From the NCBI GenBank assembly GCA_003694825.1, contig RFJS01000132.1, positions 1-13,146 on the forward strand: DNA of 13,146 nt, given 5' to 3'. This document shows, piece by piece, positions 7,138-13,146 of this stretch (the first letter of the stretch is position 1; the number at the start of each line of letters is the position of its first letter). Origin of the DNA: Verrucomicrobiota bacterium (GTDB taxonomy: Bacteria > Verrucomicrobiota > Verrucomicrobiia > Opitutales > Opitutaceae). The notes beneath the pieces were generated by a model that was given only the letters and a program-made list of their open reading frames with translations, was not told the DNA's origin and made no database searches. A program made the position numbers and the translations under genes.

Positions 7138-8244
7138 TCACTCGGCGTCCTTGTCGCCGTTGCCGAGCCATCCCTTGCGGCGGAAAAAGACGAGCAACCC
7201 GGCAACCGCGAGCGCGCAGACGCCCCAGAAAACCGGATAGCTGTAGCGCCACTCGAACTCCGGGATGTATTTGAAGTTCATCCCGTAGACGCCGGCCAGA
7301 AACGTGATGGGAATGAACACCGAAGCCATGACCGTCAGCACCTTCATCACTTCGTTGGCCCGGTTGCTCACGATATTCTGATAAAGCCCGTTGAGTCCGG
7401 CCACCTCTTCGCGGAGCCGGTCGACGAGATCAACCACCTGCGAGTGGTGGTCGGCCACATCCCGCAAGTAGACCCGCGTGGTTTCGCTCAACAGCGGCGA
7501 TTCGTGACGTATCAACGCCTGCACCAGATCGCGCTGCGGCCATGCGATTCGCCGCAGCCTTTCGAGATCGCGCTTGAGCAAGTGCATGCGCTCGAGGGCG
7601 CTTCGGGGTGTTTTGCCACTCAGCAGCAGATCGTCGAGCGCCTCGAGCTGATCGCGACACGACTCCAGCACCGGAAAAAACGCATCCCCGATCAAGTCGC
7701 AGACCGCGTAGAAAAGATAAGAGGCGTCGCTTGAGCGCATGCGGGACTGCCGATTCTCGAGTCGCGCTAAAATGCGGTCCATGCCGGCGATTTCCTCCTC
7801 CTGGACCGTGATGAGCGTATCCGCATATAAGAACATCGAGACTTGTGATGTGGATACGCCGCCCTCCTGGCGGGCGGCCGCTCGCATGATCACGAAAAGG
7901 TGATCGGCAAACGCGTCCACCTTGGGCCGATGATTCGTCTCCAGGACATCCTCCGCCGAAAGCGTGTGAAACTCGAACGCCTCGCTCAGCAGGGCCACGC
8001 TCGCTGGATCGGCACCGATAACCTGCACCCAGCGCACCCGCGCGCCTTCGGGCATCGATGCGCGTTGCAGCGATTGCGGCGTCAGAACATCGAGATCGCG
8101 GACTTCGAAAAACGCCGGACCGTAGTCGACAACGCGAAAGCGAGCCTTCGGAGCTTCGCTACTCACTTCGGCGCCGAAGGCCTCGAGGCCCGGGCGGGAT
8201 CCCGGTTCGGAACGGCGAGAGGGACGGCGGCGAATCCGTTTCAT
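7138..8244 (-). CDS. corA: CorA family magnesium/cobalt channel
   Basis: 368 residues from the ATG at 8244, close to the 351 of Thermotoga CorA; an ATG at 8280 would add 12 basic residues and has a slightly better GGA upstream, so the start is uncertain. CorA forms a pentameric inner-membrane channel for Mg2+ and Co2+ uptake. The cytoplasmic domain fills residues ~35-300 and shows LSAEDVLETNHRPKVDAF (95-112), the long stalk helix with HLLKRDLERLRRIAWPQRDL (221-240), and SNRANEVMKVLTVMASVF (293-310). The first membrane helix ends in the pore signature Y-GMN (320-323), followed by a FKYIPE loop (324-329) and a second helix (about 336-354), with a basic FRRKGWL tail on the cytoplasmic side. It is convergent with the upstream symporter and divergent from the cytochrome gene, with 90 bp between starts. 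Regulation is not visible. Firm call. Confidence 0.95.
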   Translation of the reverse strand: MKRIRRRPSRRSEPGSRPGLEAFGAEVSSEAPKARFRVVDYGPAFFEVRDLDVLTPQSLQRASMPEGARVRWVQVIGADPASVALLSEAFEFHTLSAEDVLETNHRPKVDAFADHLFVIMRAAARQEGGVSTSQVSMFLYADTLITVQEEEIAGMDRILARLENRQSRMRSSDASYLFYAVCDLIGDAFFPVLESCRDQLEALDDLLLSGKTPRSALERMHLLKRDLERLRRIAWPQRDLVQALIRHESPLLSETTRVYLRDVADHHSQVVDLVDRLREEVAGLNGLYQNIVSNRANEVMKVLTVMASVFIPITFLAGVYGMNFKYIPEFEWRYSYPVFWGVCALAVAGLLVFFRRKGWLGNGDKDAE

Positions 8245-8334
8245 TTTGCCGAGTGTGGCGAGCCTTGTGCGCGGTGTCATCGCCCAATTCCGTGCCGCCG
8301 GGCCTTTCGCGTTGCCCGACTCCGGCAGGGTTGC

Positions 8335-9312
8335 ATGGGTGGGTTGCCCATGACCCGTATGGCCATACCTCTCAGCGTCATCATGACAGCCGCGATCCTC
8401 ACGAGGGGCGCGGCCGCCGATGATGAAGTGGCGGCGTCGACCGCCCTGCCGACCGCTCCCGTTGTGGAGGTCCAGCCGGTCGATCCGTGGGAGGTCTATC
8501 TCTTCCTCGACCGCTATTGCGTGGAATGCCATGGCGGACATCTGAAAAAGCCCAAGGGCCAATTCGGCTACATTCTCGATCTGCGCCGCCTCATCGACGA
8601 GAACTACGTCATCCCGGAAGTGCCCGGCGATTCGGACCTTTATATCTCCCTGATCACCGACGATCCGGACTTCAAGATGCCGCCCGACGACAGCGACGGG
8701 CCTAAGCCGAGTGCCGACGAGATTGCCCGGATCCACGACTGGATCCTGGCCGGAGCCCCGATCGATCCTCTCGGCCCCGAAGCGCAAGACGGCCTCGCCG
8801 ACCTCGCCGCCGCTGCGACTTCGGAAAGCGTCCCGGATGCGGATGAGGCAGCCGCGTCAACACCCCGCCCCACCATCCCCCGCATCATCGGACGGTTCCA
8901 TCCGATCATCGTCCACTTCCCGATAGCCCTGCTCATCTGCGCGGCGGGCGCCTCCGTGTTCTCGCGCATGCGCGGGCGGCAGGATTGGCTGCACGGCATG
9001 GCGAGGGGCAGTCTGTGGATCGGCGCGGCAGGTGCGGTTCTCGCCGTGGCAACCGGCTGGGTAAACGCCACCCTCGAAGGCTTCTCTGGCGGCGAAACCG
9101 ACACGCACCGCTGGCTCGGCGTGGCCACCGCCGTCCTCGCGGTGACCGCCGTGATCGCGTGTGAATTCCTCTCCCGGATCAATGCGGTTCGCTGGCAGGG
9201 GGGGCGCACGCTGCAGGTCGCCCTGCTCGTCCTCGTGGCCGTTCTTGTCGCTCTCGCCGGACACACCGGCGGGTTGCTCTCCTACGGTGCCGACTATTTC
9301 TGGGGGCTGTAG
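8335..9312 (+). CDS. Monohaem cytochrome c domain / DUF2231 membrane protein
   Basis: 325 residues from ATG 8335, chosen because AGG (8327-8329) lies 5 nt upstream; ATG 8350 is the main alternative. An N-terminal hydrophobic segment (MAIPLSVIMTAAILTRGAAA, 9-28) looks like a signal peptide. A periplasmic planctomycete-type cytochrome c domain follows, with one haem motif CVECH (62-66) and FKMPPD (113-118), whose Met115 is the likely distal ligand. After an Ala/Asp-rich linker (~150-180) comes a DUF2231-like membrane region of about four helices: HPIIVHFPIALLIC (189-202), then segments near 224-245, 261-279 and 293-311. Conserved His189, His194, His258 and His310 could serve as haem or metal ligands, though that is inference. 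The combination suggests a membrane-anchored electron-transfer component; partner and pathway are unknown. It is divergent from corA, and can follows 84 bp later. Confidence 0.85.
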   Translation: MGGLPMTRMAIPLSVIMTAAILTRGAAADDEVAASTALPTAPVVEVQPVDPWEVYLFLDRYCVECHGGHLKKPKGQFGYILDLRRLIDENYVIPEVPGDSDLYISLITDDPDFKMPPDDSDGPKPSADEIARIHDWILAGAPIDPLGPEAQDGLADLAAAATSESVPDADEAAASTPRPTIPRIIGRFHPIIVHFPIALLICAAGASVFSRMRGRQDWLHGMARGSLWIGAAGAVLAVATGWVNATLEGFSGGETDTHRWLGVATAVLAVTAVIACEFLSRINAVRWQGGRTLQVALLVLVAVLVALAGHTGGLLSYGADYFWGL

Positions 9313-9336
9313 CTTCGCCTTCCCACCGGACCGGGA

Positions 9337-9364
9337 GACGCGTCGGCGTCCTGTTTTGCTTTTT
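9337..9364 (+). terminator. Possible weak terminator after cytochrome gene
   Basis: GACGC-GTCG-GCGTC (9337-9350) forms a 5-bp stem followed by CTGTTTTGCTTTTT. It begins 24 bp after the stop at 9312 and ends 32 bp before the can start. The stem is short, so termination may be partial and can may be read through from the cytochrome gene. Confidence 0.45.
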
Positions 9365-9396
9365 ACGACTGAACTTTCCCTTCAACACTCCGCGCC

Positions 9397-10056
9397 GTGA
9401 AAAAGACGCCCGAGCTGTTTGAAAACAACCGCCGGTGGGCCGAGGCTATGACGGCCCGCGACCCCCGTTTCTTCCTCAAGCTCGCCGAGCAACAGGCTCC
9501 CGAATACCTCTGGATCGGTTGTTCAGACTCGCGGGTGCCCGCCAATGAGATTGTCGGACTCGCGCCGGGTGAGCTCTTCGTGCATCGCAATGTGGCCAAC
9601 CAGGTGCTGCATGCGGATTTCAACGCCCTCCCCGTGCTCCAGTTCGCCGTCGACGTGCTCAAGGTCAAACACGTGATCGTCTGCGGACACTACGGCTGTG
9701 GCGGTGTCGCCGCGGCCTATACCCGCAACCGCTTCGGGCTCGTCGACAACTGGTTGCGCAACATCCAGATCATCCGCCGCAAATACGACCACATCCTCGA
9801 TGCCGCGGGCGAAGAGAAAGCCCGCATCGACCGGCTCTGCGAGCTCAACGTCATCGAACAGGTGGCGCATGTGTGCCAGACTACCGTCGTGCGGGATGCC
9901 TGGCGGCGCGGGCAGGAACTGGTCGTGCACGGCTGGATCTACGCCCTCGAGAACGGCCTGCTCCGGGATCTGGATACGACCGTATGGGATGTCGGCGCCG
10001 AAGAGAAAATCTGCGCCGAGGCGATTGAGCGCCTCGCGCAGAAAACTCCGGCGTGA
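9397..10056 (+). CDS. can: Beta-class carbonic anhydrase (Can type)
   Basis: 219 residues, starting at GTG 9397; the protein aligns from its first residues with the 220-residue E. coli Can (KKTPELFENNRRW against KDIDTLISNNALW), which supports the start, although no clear Shine-Dalgarno is seen. The enzyme interconverts CO2 and bicarbonate in the cytoplasm. Zinc ligands are all present at Can positions: Cys42, Asp44 and Arg46 in the CSDSR motif, and His98 and Cys101 in HYGCGG. Further family motifs are PGELFVHRNVAN (57-68), GLVDNWLRNI (114-123), LCELNVIEQV (149-158) and HGWIY...LLRDLD (about 178-194). It sits 84 bp after the cytochrome gene on the same strand and is convergent with the TRAP operon. 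With dabA in the same window it points to active bicarbonate/CO2 management, but the two are not in one operon. Confidence 0.97.
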   Translation: MKKTPELFENNRRWAEAMTARDPRFFLKLAEQQAPEYLWIGCSDSRVPANEIVGLAPGELFVHRNVANQVLHADFNALPVLQFAVDVLKVKHVIVCGHYGCGGVAAAYTRNRFGLVDNWLRNIQIIRRKYDHILDAAGEEKARIDRLCELNVIEQVAHVCQTTVVRDAWRRGQELVVHGWIYALENGLLRDLDTTVWDVGAEEKICAEAIERLAQKTPA

Positions 10057-10065
10057 ACGCGCCAC

Positions 10066-10091
10066 GCGCCGGCACCCGCCTTCGCCGGCGC
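10066..10091. terminator. GC hairpin between convergent can and dctM
   Basis: GCGCCGGC (10066-10073) and GCCGGCGC (10084-10091) form a perfect 8-bp stem with a 10-nt loop, 9 bp after the can stop and 47 bp beyond the dctM stop. There is no T-run on either strand, so it may pause or stabilise 3' ends rather than terminate alone. Confidence 0.45.
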
Positions 10092-10138
10092 CCCCATTGC
10101 CTGCCCGCAACGGTCTTCGGGCCGATCCCGCCGCACTC

Positions 10139-11431
10139 TCAGAGTCCCAGAAACCGCGGGAGCCAAAGCGAGAGCGTCGGCACGTAGGTGATGAGCAGCA
10201 GCCCGACCGTCATCGCGATGAAAAACGGAATCATCGGCGCCACGACCCGCGAAATCGGGGTGCGCCCGACACTGCAGCCGATAAACAGGCACGTGCCCAC
10301 CGGCGGGGTGCACAGCCCGATGCACAGGTTGGCGATGAGCACGATGCCGAACTGCACCGGATCCATCCCCAGACCGGTTACCGCCGGCAGGAAGATCGGG
10401 GTGAAAATCAGGACGGCCGGCGTCATGTCCATAAACGTGCCGACGATGAGCAGCAGGACGTTGATGAGCAGGAGGATGACCAGTGGATTGTCCGAAAGCC
10501 CGAGGAGCGCCTCGCTGACATTCTGCGGCACCATCTCGAAGGCCAGCACCCAGCTCATGGCCTGGCTCGCTCCCACCAGCAGCATCACCACCGAGGTCGT
10601 CTTCGCCGACTTCAGCAGGATCGCCGGCAGATCGCCGAGCTTCACTTCGCGGTAAACGACACATGCCAGAAAGAGCGCATAGGCCACGGCGATGGCCGAT
10701 GCCTCCGTCGCGGAAAAGACCCCGCCGAGGATGCCGCCGAGCACGATGACGATGAGCAGCATGCTGGGCAGGGCGCCGACCAGCGTGGGGAAGAACCGCG
10801 GCAGCTCCGGCGCCGCCTCTTTCGAATGCGCCGCCTTCCCGCTGGAGAGGAAAGCGACCAGCATGATCAGCAAGCCGATCACAATGCCCGGCACGACCCC
10901 GGCCATGAACAGCGCGGCCACCGACACATTCCCGGCCACGACAGCATAGACGATCATGATATTGCTCGGCGGGATGAGCATGCCGGTGGTGGCCGATGTC
11001 GAGGTCAACGCCACGGCAAACTCGCGCTTGTAGCCCTTTTCCTCCATCTGCGGGATCATGAACCCGCCGATCGACGACACCGCGGCCGCCGCCGATCCAG
11101 ACACCGCGCCGAACATCATGCAGGTGAGCGTATTGACGTAGGCAAGACCACCGCGGAATCGGCCGACGAGCGACGCCGCGAAATCCATGAGCCGACGGGC
11201 CATGCCCCCCTCCCCCATGAGCACGCCGGAGAGCACGAAAAACGGAATCGCGAGAAGCGGGAAACTCGCGATGCCGGTGGAAAGGCGCTGCGCCATCACG
11301 TATCCGGTCGGGACATCGCCGATCGAGGCGATCGTCGCCGCCGCGGCCAGACCGATGCACACCGCGATCGGCACGTTCAGCGCGAGCAGCGCCACGAAAA
11401 TGATGAGCAGGATCCAGACTTCAGGCGTCAT
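10139..11431 (-). CDS. dctM: TRAP transporter large permease, DctM family
   Basis: 430 residues, the usual length for DctM. This is the 12-13-helix inner-membrane subunit that carries the Na+-coupled substrate pathway of a tripartite ATP-independent periplasmic transporter. Family features: MTPEVWILLIIFVALLALNVP at the N-terminus, AIPFFVLSGVLMGEGGMARRL (about 62-82), the MFGAVSGSAAAAVSSIGGFM stretch (about 106-125), LIPPSNIMIVYAVVAG, GTFMDMTPAVLIFTPIFLP, and CTPPVGTCLFIGC near the C-terminus. The ATG at 11431 is supported by a GGGGAGG ribosome binding site (- strand, 11447-11441) placed 9 nt upstream inside dctQ. The start overlaps the dctQ end by 11 bp, indicating translational coupling. It is the last gene of the dctPQM operon and faces can tail to tail. 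Confidence 0.96.
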   Translation of the reverse strand: MTPEVWILLIIFVALLALNVPIAVCIGLAAAATIASIGDVPTGYVMAQRLSTGIASFPLLAIPFFVLSGVLMGEGGMARRLMDFAASLVGRFRGGLAYVNTLTCMMFGAVSGSAAAAVSSIGGFMIPQMEEKGYKREFAVALTSTSATTGMLIPPSNIMIVYAVVAGNVSVAALFMAGVVPGIVIGLLIMLVAFLSSGKAAHSKEAAPELPRFFPTLVGALPSMLLIVIVLGGILGGVFSATEASAIAVAYALFLACVVYREVKLGDLPAILLKSAKTTSVVMLLVGASQAMSWVLAFEMVPQNVSEALLGLSDNPLVILLLINVLLLIVGTFMDMTPAVLIFTPIFLPAVTGLGMDPVQFGIVLIANLCIGLCTPPVGTCLFIGCSVGRTPISRVVAPMIPFFIAMTVGLLLITYVPTLSLWLPRFLGL

Positions 11432-11936
11432 GGGCCGCCGCCTCCCCGTCGGCTCCGCGGCGCGCCAGCGCCACGAGATGCTCGATGGCCGAGATCGTGA
11501 AAAAAACGCCGGTGATCGGCACGACGCTATAGAGATAACCGATCTTCCACTGCAACACGGGCGTGAGCTGGTCGGCGCTCAAGGTGTCCACGACCAGCCG
11601 CCAGCCGCCCCACAACAGGGCGACAACCGAGAAGACCAGGACGCTGATCTCCGCGACAAAGCCGGCCAGTCGGCGCGCCGACGGATCGAATTTGCTGACG
11701 AAGTAATCGACCCCGAGGTGGCCATGCTCCCGAAAGGTTAACGCCGAGGCGAGCAGCGACACCCAGACCAGCAGATAGACCGCCAGCTCCTCGGTCCAGT
11801 CGCTGGGCTTGATCCCCGGCATGTAGCGGGAGATCACCCCCCAGAGCACATCGAGCACCAACACTGCGAAGAGGGCGATGGTGACGATCTCCAGCAGCCG
11901 GATCATCCCCGCCCAGATCGTCTGCAAGGCTTTCAT
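11421..11936 (-). CDS. dctQ: TRAP transporter small permease, DctQ family
   Basis: 171 residues with four predicted helices (about 14-34, 47-66, 91-110 and 129-150), as is normal for DctQ, the inner-membrane partner that forms the scaffold for DctM. Recognisable family positions are GVISRYMPG (33-41), the amphipathic W-T-E-E-LAVYLLVWVSLL stretch (47-61) and TFREHGHLGVDYF (66-78). The start ATG at 11936 overlaps the dctP stop by four bases (ATGA), and a strong GGAAGGAGG ribosome binding site (- strand, 11954-11946) lies 9 nt upstream, so synthesis is coupled to dctP. Sequence conservation in this family is low, but the position between DctP and DctM settles the call. Confidence 0.93.
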   Translation of the reverse strand: MKALQTIWAGMIRLLEIVTIALFAVLVLDVLWGVISRYMPGIKPSDWTEELAVYLLVWVSLLASALTFREHGHLGVDYFVSKFDPSARRLAGFVAEISVLVFSVVALLWGGWRLVVDTLSADQLTPVLQWKIGYLYSVVPITGVFFTISAIEHLVALARRGADGEAAAHDA

Positions 11937-12967
11937 CGGTGGCCGCCTCCTTCCTGCACGGCGCGGATGCGGTTCGCCAGCGCCTTCACTCGCTCGTCAT
12001 CGAGCGCCTCATACATCGGGCGCGTCGCCTCCTGAAACGGCTTCTTGTCCGGATGGAAGATTTGCACGCCGGCCGCCTCGACTTCGCGCAGCGCCTTTTC
12101 GGTCTCTTCCTTCCAGAGCTTGCGCTGAAACTCGACGGACTCCGCCGCCGCCTGTTCCAGCCACCGCTGCACCTGTGGGTCGAGCCGGTCCCAGATCGCC
12201 TTGGAGAAGATGAGCACATCCGGGATGCGGGTGTGCTCGTCCAGCGAGTAGAACTTCGCCACCTCATAGTGCCGGGCGCTGAGAAAGCTCGGCGGATTGT
12301 TTTCCGCGCCATCGATCATGCCCTGCTGCAGGGCGGTATAGAGTTCGCCGAAGGGAATCGGTGTCGGCCCGCCGCCGAGCGTCTTGATCATGTCCATGGC
12401 CATCTTGCTGGGCATGACGCGCAGCTTCAGGCCCTTCACGTCGTCCGGCGTGAGAATCGGCTTTTTGACCGTGTAAAAGCTGCGGCTGCCCGAGTCGTAG
12501 TAGCACAGTCCGTGCACGTTGTTGGCCTCGCCGGCGCGGAGCAGCTTGCGGCCGATCTCGCCATTGAGCACATCCCAGTAGTGCGCCTCGTCATCGAAGA
12601 GATACGGCAGGCCGAAAACCGCCATTTCGGGGACGAAGCCCTCCATCGCCGCGGCCGAGGTCTTCACCATGGCGAGGGCGCCGCGCTGGAGCTGTTCGAT
12701 GCTTTCCGGTTCGGAGCCGAGCTGGCCGCTGGGGAAGATCTGGATCTCGACGGAGCCGTGGGAGAGTTCCGCCACGCGCTCGGCCATGAAGGCCATGCCC
12801 TTGTGCACGGGGTGCGATGGGTCGAGCACGTGCGCGAGCTTGAGCACGAGGCGGTCGCCGGTGTCCTTGTGCTGGTCTTCGCGCAGCGATGCCACGAAGA
12901 CAATGGCGGAAAGCAGTCCGCCGACAAGGAGCCCCAGCGTGAAGAATGAGAGGCTTTTGCGGTCCAT
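11933..12967 (-). CDS. dctP: TRAP transporter substrate-binding protein, DctP family (sugar acid type)
   Basis: 344 residues from the ATG at 12967, chosen because it begins MDRKSLSFF directly before the hydrophobic segment; an ATG at 13006 would add 13 residues without a ribosome binding site. The protein captures substrate in the periplasm and delivers it to DctQM. Residues 8-27 form a long hydrophobic stretch (TLGLLVGGLLSAIVFVASL) with no lipobox and no obvious signal-peptidase site, so it may remain as a membrane anchor. The DctP fold shows PSGQLGSEPESIEQLQRGAL (79-98), GLPYLFDDEAHYWDVL (119-134), the conserved carboxylate-binding Arg183 in KGLKLRVMPS, FGELYTALQQGMIDGAENN (206-224) and RHYEVAKFYSLDEHTRIPDVL. 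The GAENNPPSF and GSRSFY (160-165) signatures resemble binders of uronates and related sugar acids; that substrate is inference. First gene of dctPQM. Confidence 0.93.
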   Translation of the reverse strand: MDRKSLSFFTLGLLVGGLLSAIVFVASLREDQHKDTGDRLVLKLAHVLDPSHPVHKGMAFMAERVAELSHGSVEIQIFPSGQLGSEPESIEQLQRGALAMVKTSAAAMEGFVPEMAVFGLPYLFDDEAHYWDVLNGEIGRKLLRAGEANNVHGLCYYDSGSRSFYTVKKPILTPDDVKGLKLRVMPSKMAMDMIKTLGGGPTPIPFGELYTALQQGMIDGAENNPPSFLSARHYEVAKFYSLDEHTRIPDVLIFSKAIWDRLDPQVQRWLEQAAAESVEFQRKLWKEETEKALREVEAAGVQIFHPDKKPFQEATRPMYEALDDERVKALANRIRAVQEGGGHR

Positions 12968-13078
12968 GGGTTGTTTCTGGGAGTATTCGGGGATTGGGCA
13001 GCGCATTCACCGGTCCACCATCCGGAGGCGACGGAACCGGCGGCCTGAGCCCGTGGGCAGGCCGCCCCATACGTTCCT

Positions 13079-13088
13079 ACACGTGTGG
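13079..13088. promoter_or_regulatory. ACACGTGT palindrome upstream of dctPQM
   Basis: A near-palindrome, CCTACACGTGTGGG (13076-13089), has a perfect ACACGTGT core and lies 24 bp nearer to dctP than the LacI-like site. It could be a second operator or chance; no regulator is identified. Confidence 0.25.
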
Positions 13089-13111
13089 GTAATCTGTCCA
13101 GTCCTTCCCCG

Positions 13112-13125
13112 CACAAGCGTTTGCA
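13112..13125. promoter_or_regulatory. Candidate LacI/GalR-family operator upstream of dctPQM
   Basis: CAAGCGTTTG (13114-13123) is an imperfect dyad centred on CG and matches the LacI-family core AANCGNTT; the flank matches 8 of the 10 fixed positions of TGNAANCGNTTNCA (the leading TG is CA). It lies about 145 bp upstream of the dctP start. A weak -35/-10 pair (TTGTGC, about 16 bp, GATTAC, - strand) would overlap it, so a repressor here could block the operon. Confidence 0.4.
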
Positions 13126-13146
13126 GAGTGTCCGTATCTGGCCTGA

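Noticed and set aside
7900..8334. Upstream extension of the cytochrome frame
   Set aside because: It would overlap the conserved N-terminal part of corA and place the signal peptide internally.
8245..8787. Upstream extension of the corA frame
   Set aside because: Arg/Gly-rich sequence antisense to the cytochrome gene; CorA homology begins only near residue 35 of the 8244 start.
9698..11500. 600-residue + strand frame rich in His, Asp and Arg
   Set aside because: It overlaps can in another frame and dctM on the opposite strand, both firmly identified; its composition mirrors the reverse complement of hydrophobic codons.
11939..12949. 336-residue + strand frame
   Set aside because: Exact antisense of dctP, with no independent start signal.

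Overview
The window reads as GC-rich bacterial chromosome, roughly two-thirds G+C by eye, and most probably from a Verrucomicrobiota member (Opitutales-like) or another PVC-group bacterium. The main pointers are a 'planctomycete-type' cytochrome c domain joined to a DUF2231 membrane region, SSS-family symporters next to an SGNH/GDSL protein, and a DctPQM TRAP operon. No rRNA, tRNA, CRISPR array or mobile element was found. The taxonomic call is inference.

Layout from left to right. (1) 1-1287 (+): the C-terminal part of DabA, the Zn/carbonic-anhydrase-like subunit of the DAB inorganic-carbon accumulation system, cut by the window edge. (2) about 1284-3050 (-): a sodium:solute symporter broken by a +1 frameshift at a G6/A3 tract near 2546. 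Its C-terminal frame also fails to stop before running antisense into dabA. (3) 3227-4633 (-): a secreted SGNH/GDSL-fold protein in which all three catalytic-triad positions appear to be substituted. (4) 4634-4846: a divergent promoter region with symmetric TGCGCAA-type sites 21 bp apart and a C9 tract. (5) 4847-6784 (+): an intact SGLT-like sodium/sugar symporter with an enlarged loop, followed by a terminator. (6) 7138-8244 (-): a CorA Mg2+/Co2+ channel. (7) 8335-9312 (+): a monohaem cytochrome c/DUF2231 membrane protein. (8) 9397-10056 (+): a Can-type beta-carbonic anhydrase. (9) 10139-12967 (-): a translationally coupled TRAP operon, dctP-dctQ-dctM, probably for a sugar acid such as a uronate, with a LacI-family-like operator upstream.

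The genes suggest two themes. One is CO2/bicarbonate handling: dabA and a separate beta-carbonic anhydrase lie about 8 kb apart and are not in an operon. The other is uptake of sugars and sugar acids: two SSS symporters, a TRAP system and a secreted SGNH-fold protein, consistent with a polysaccharide-degrading heterotroph. The observation most worth following is the SGNH protein. It keeps the fold motifs (Asn-Ala-Gly block II, GMND block III, PGPLGH after block V), but the expected Ser, Asp and His are Glu48, Asn226 and Glu229. It looks like a pseudoenzyme, encoded between two symporter genes.
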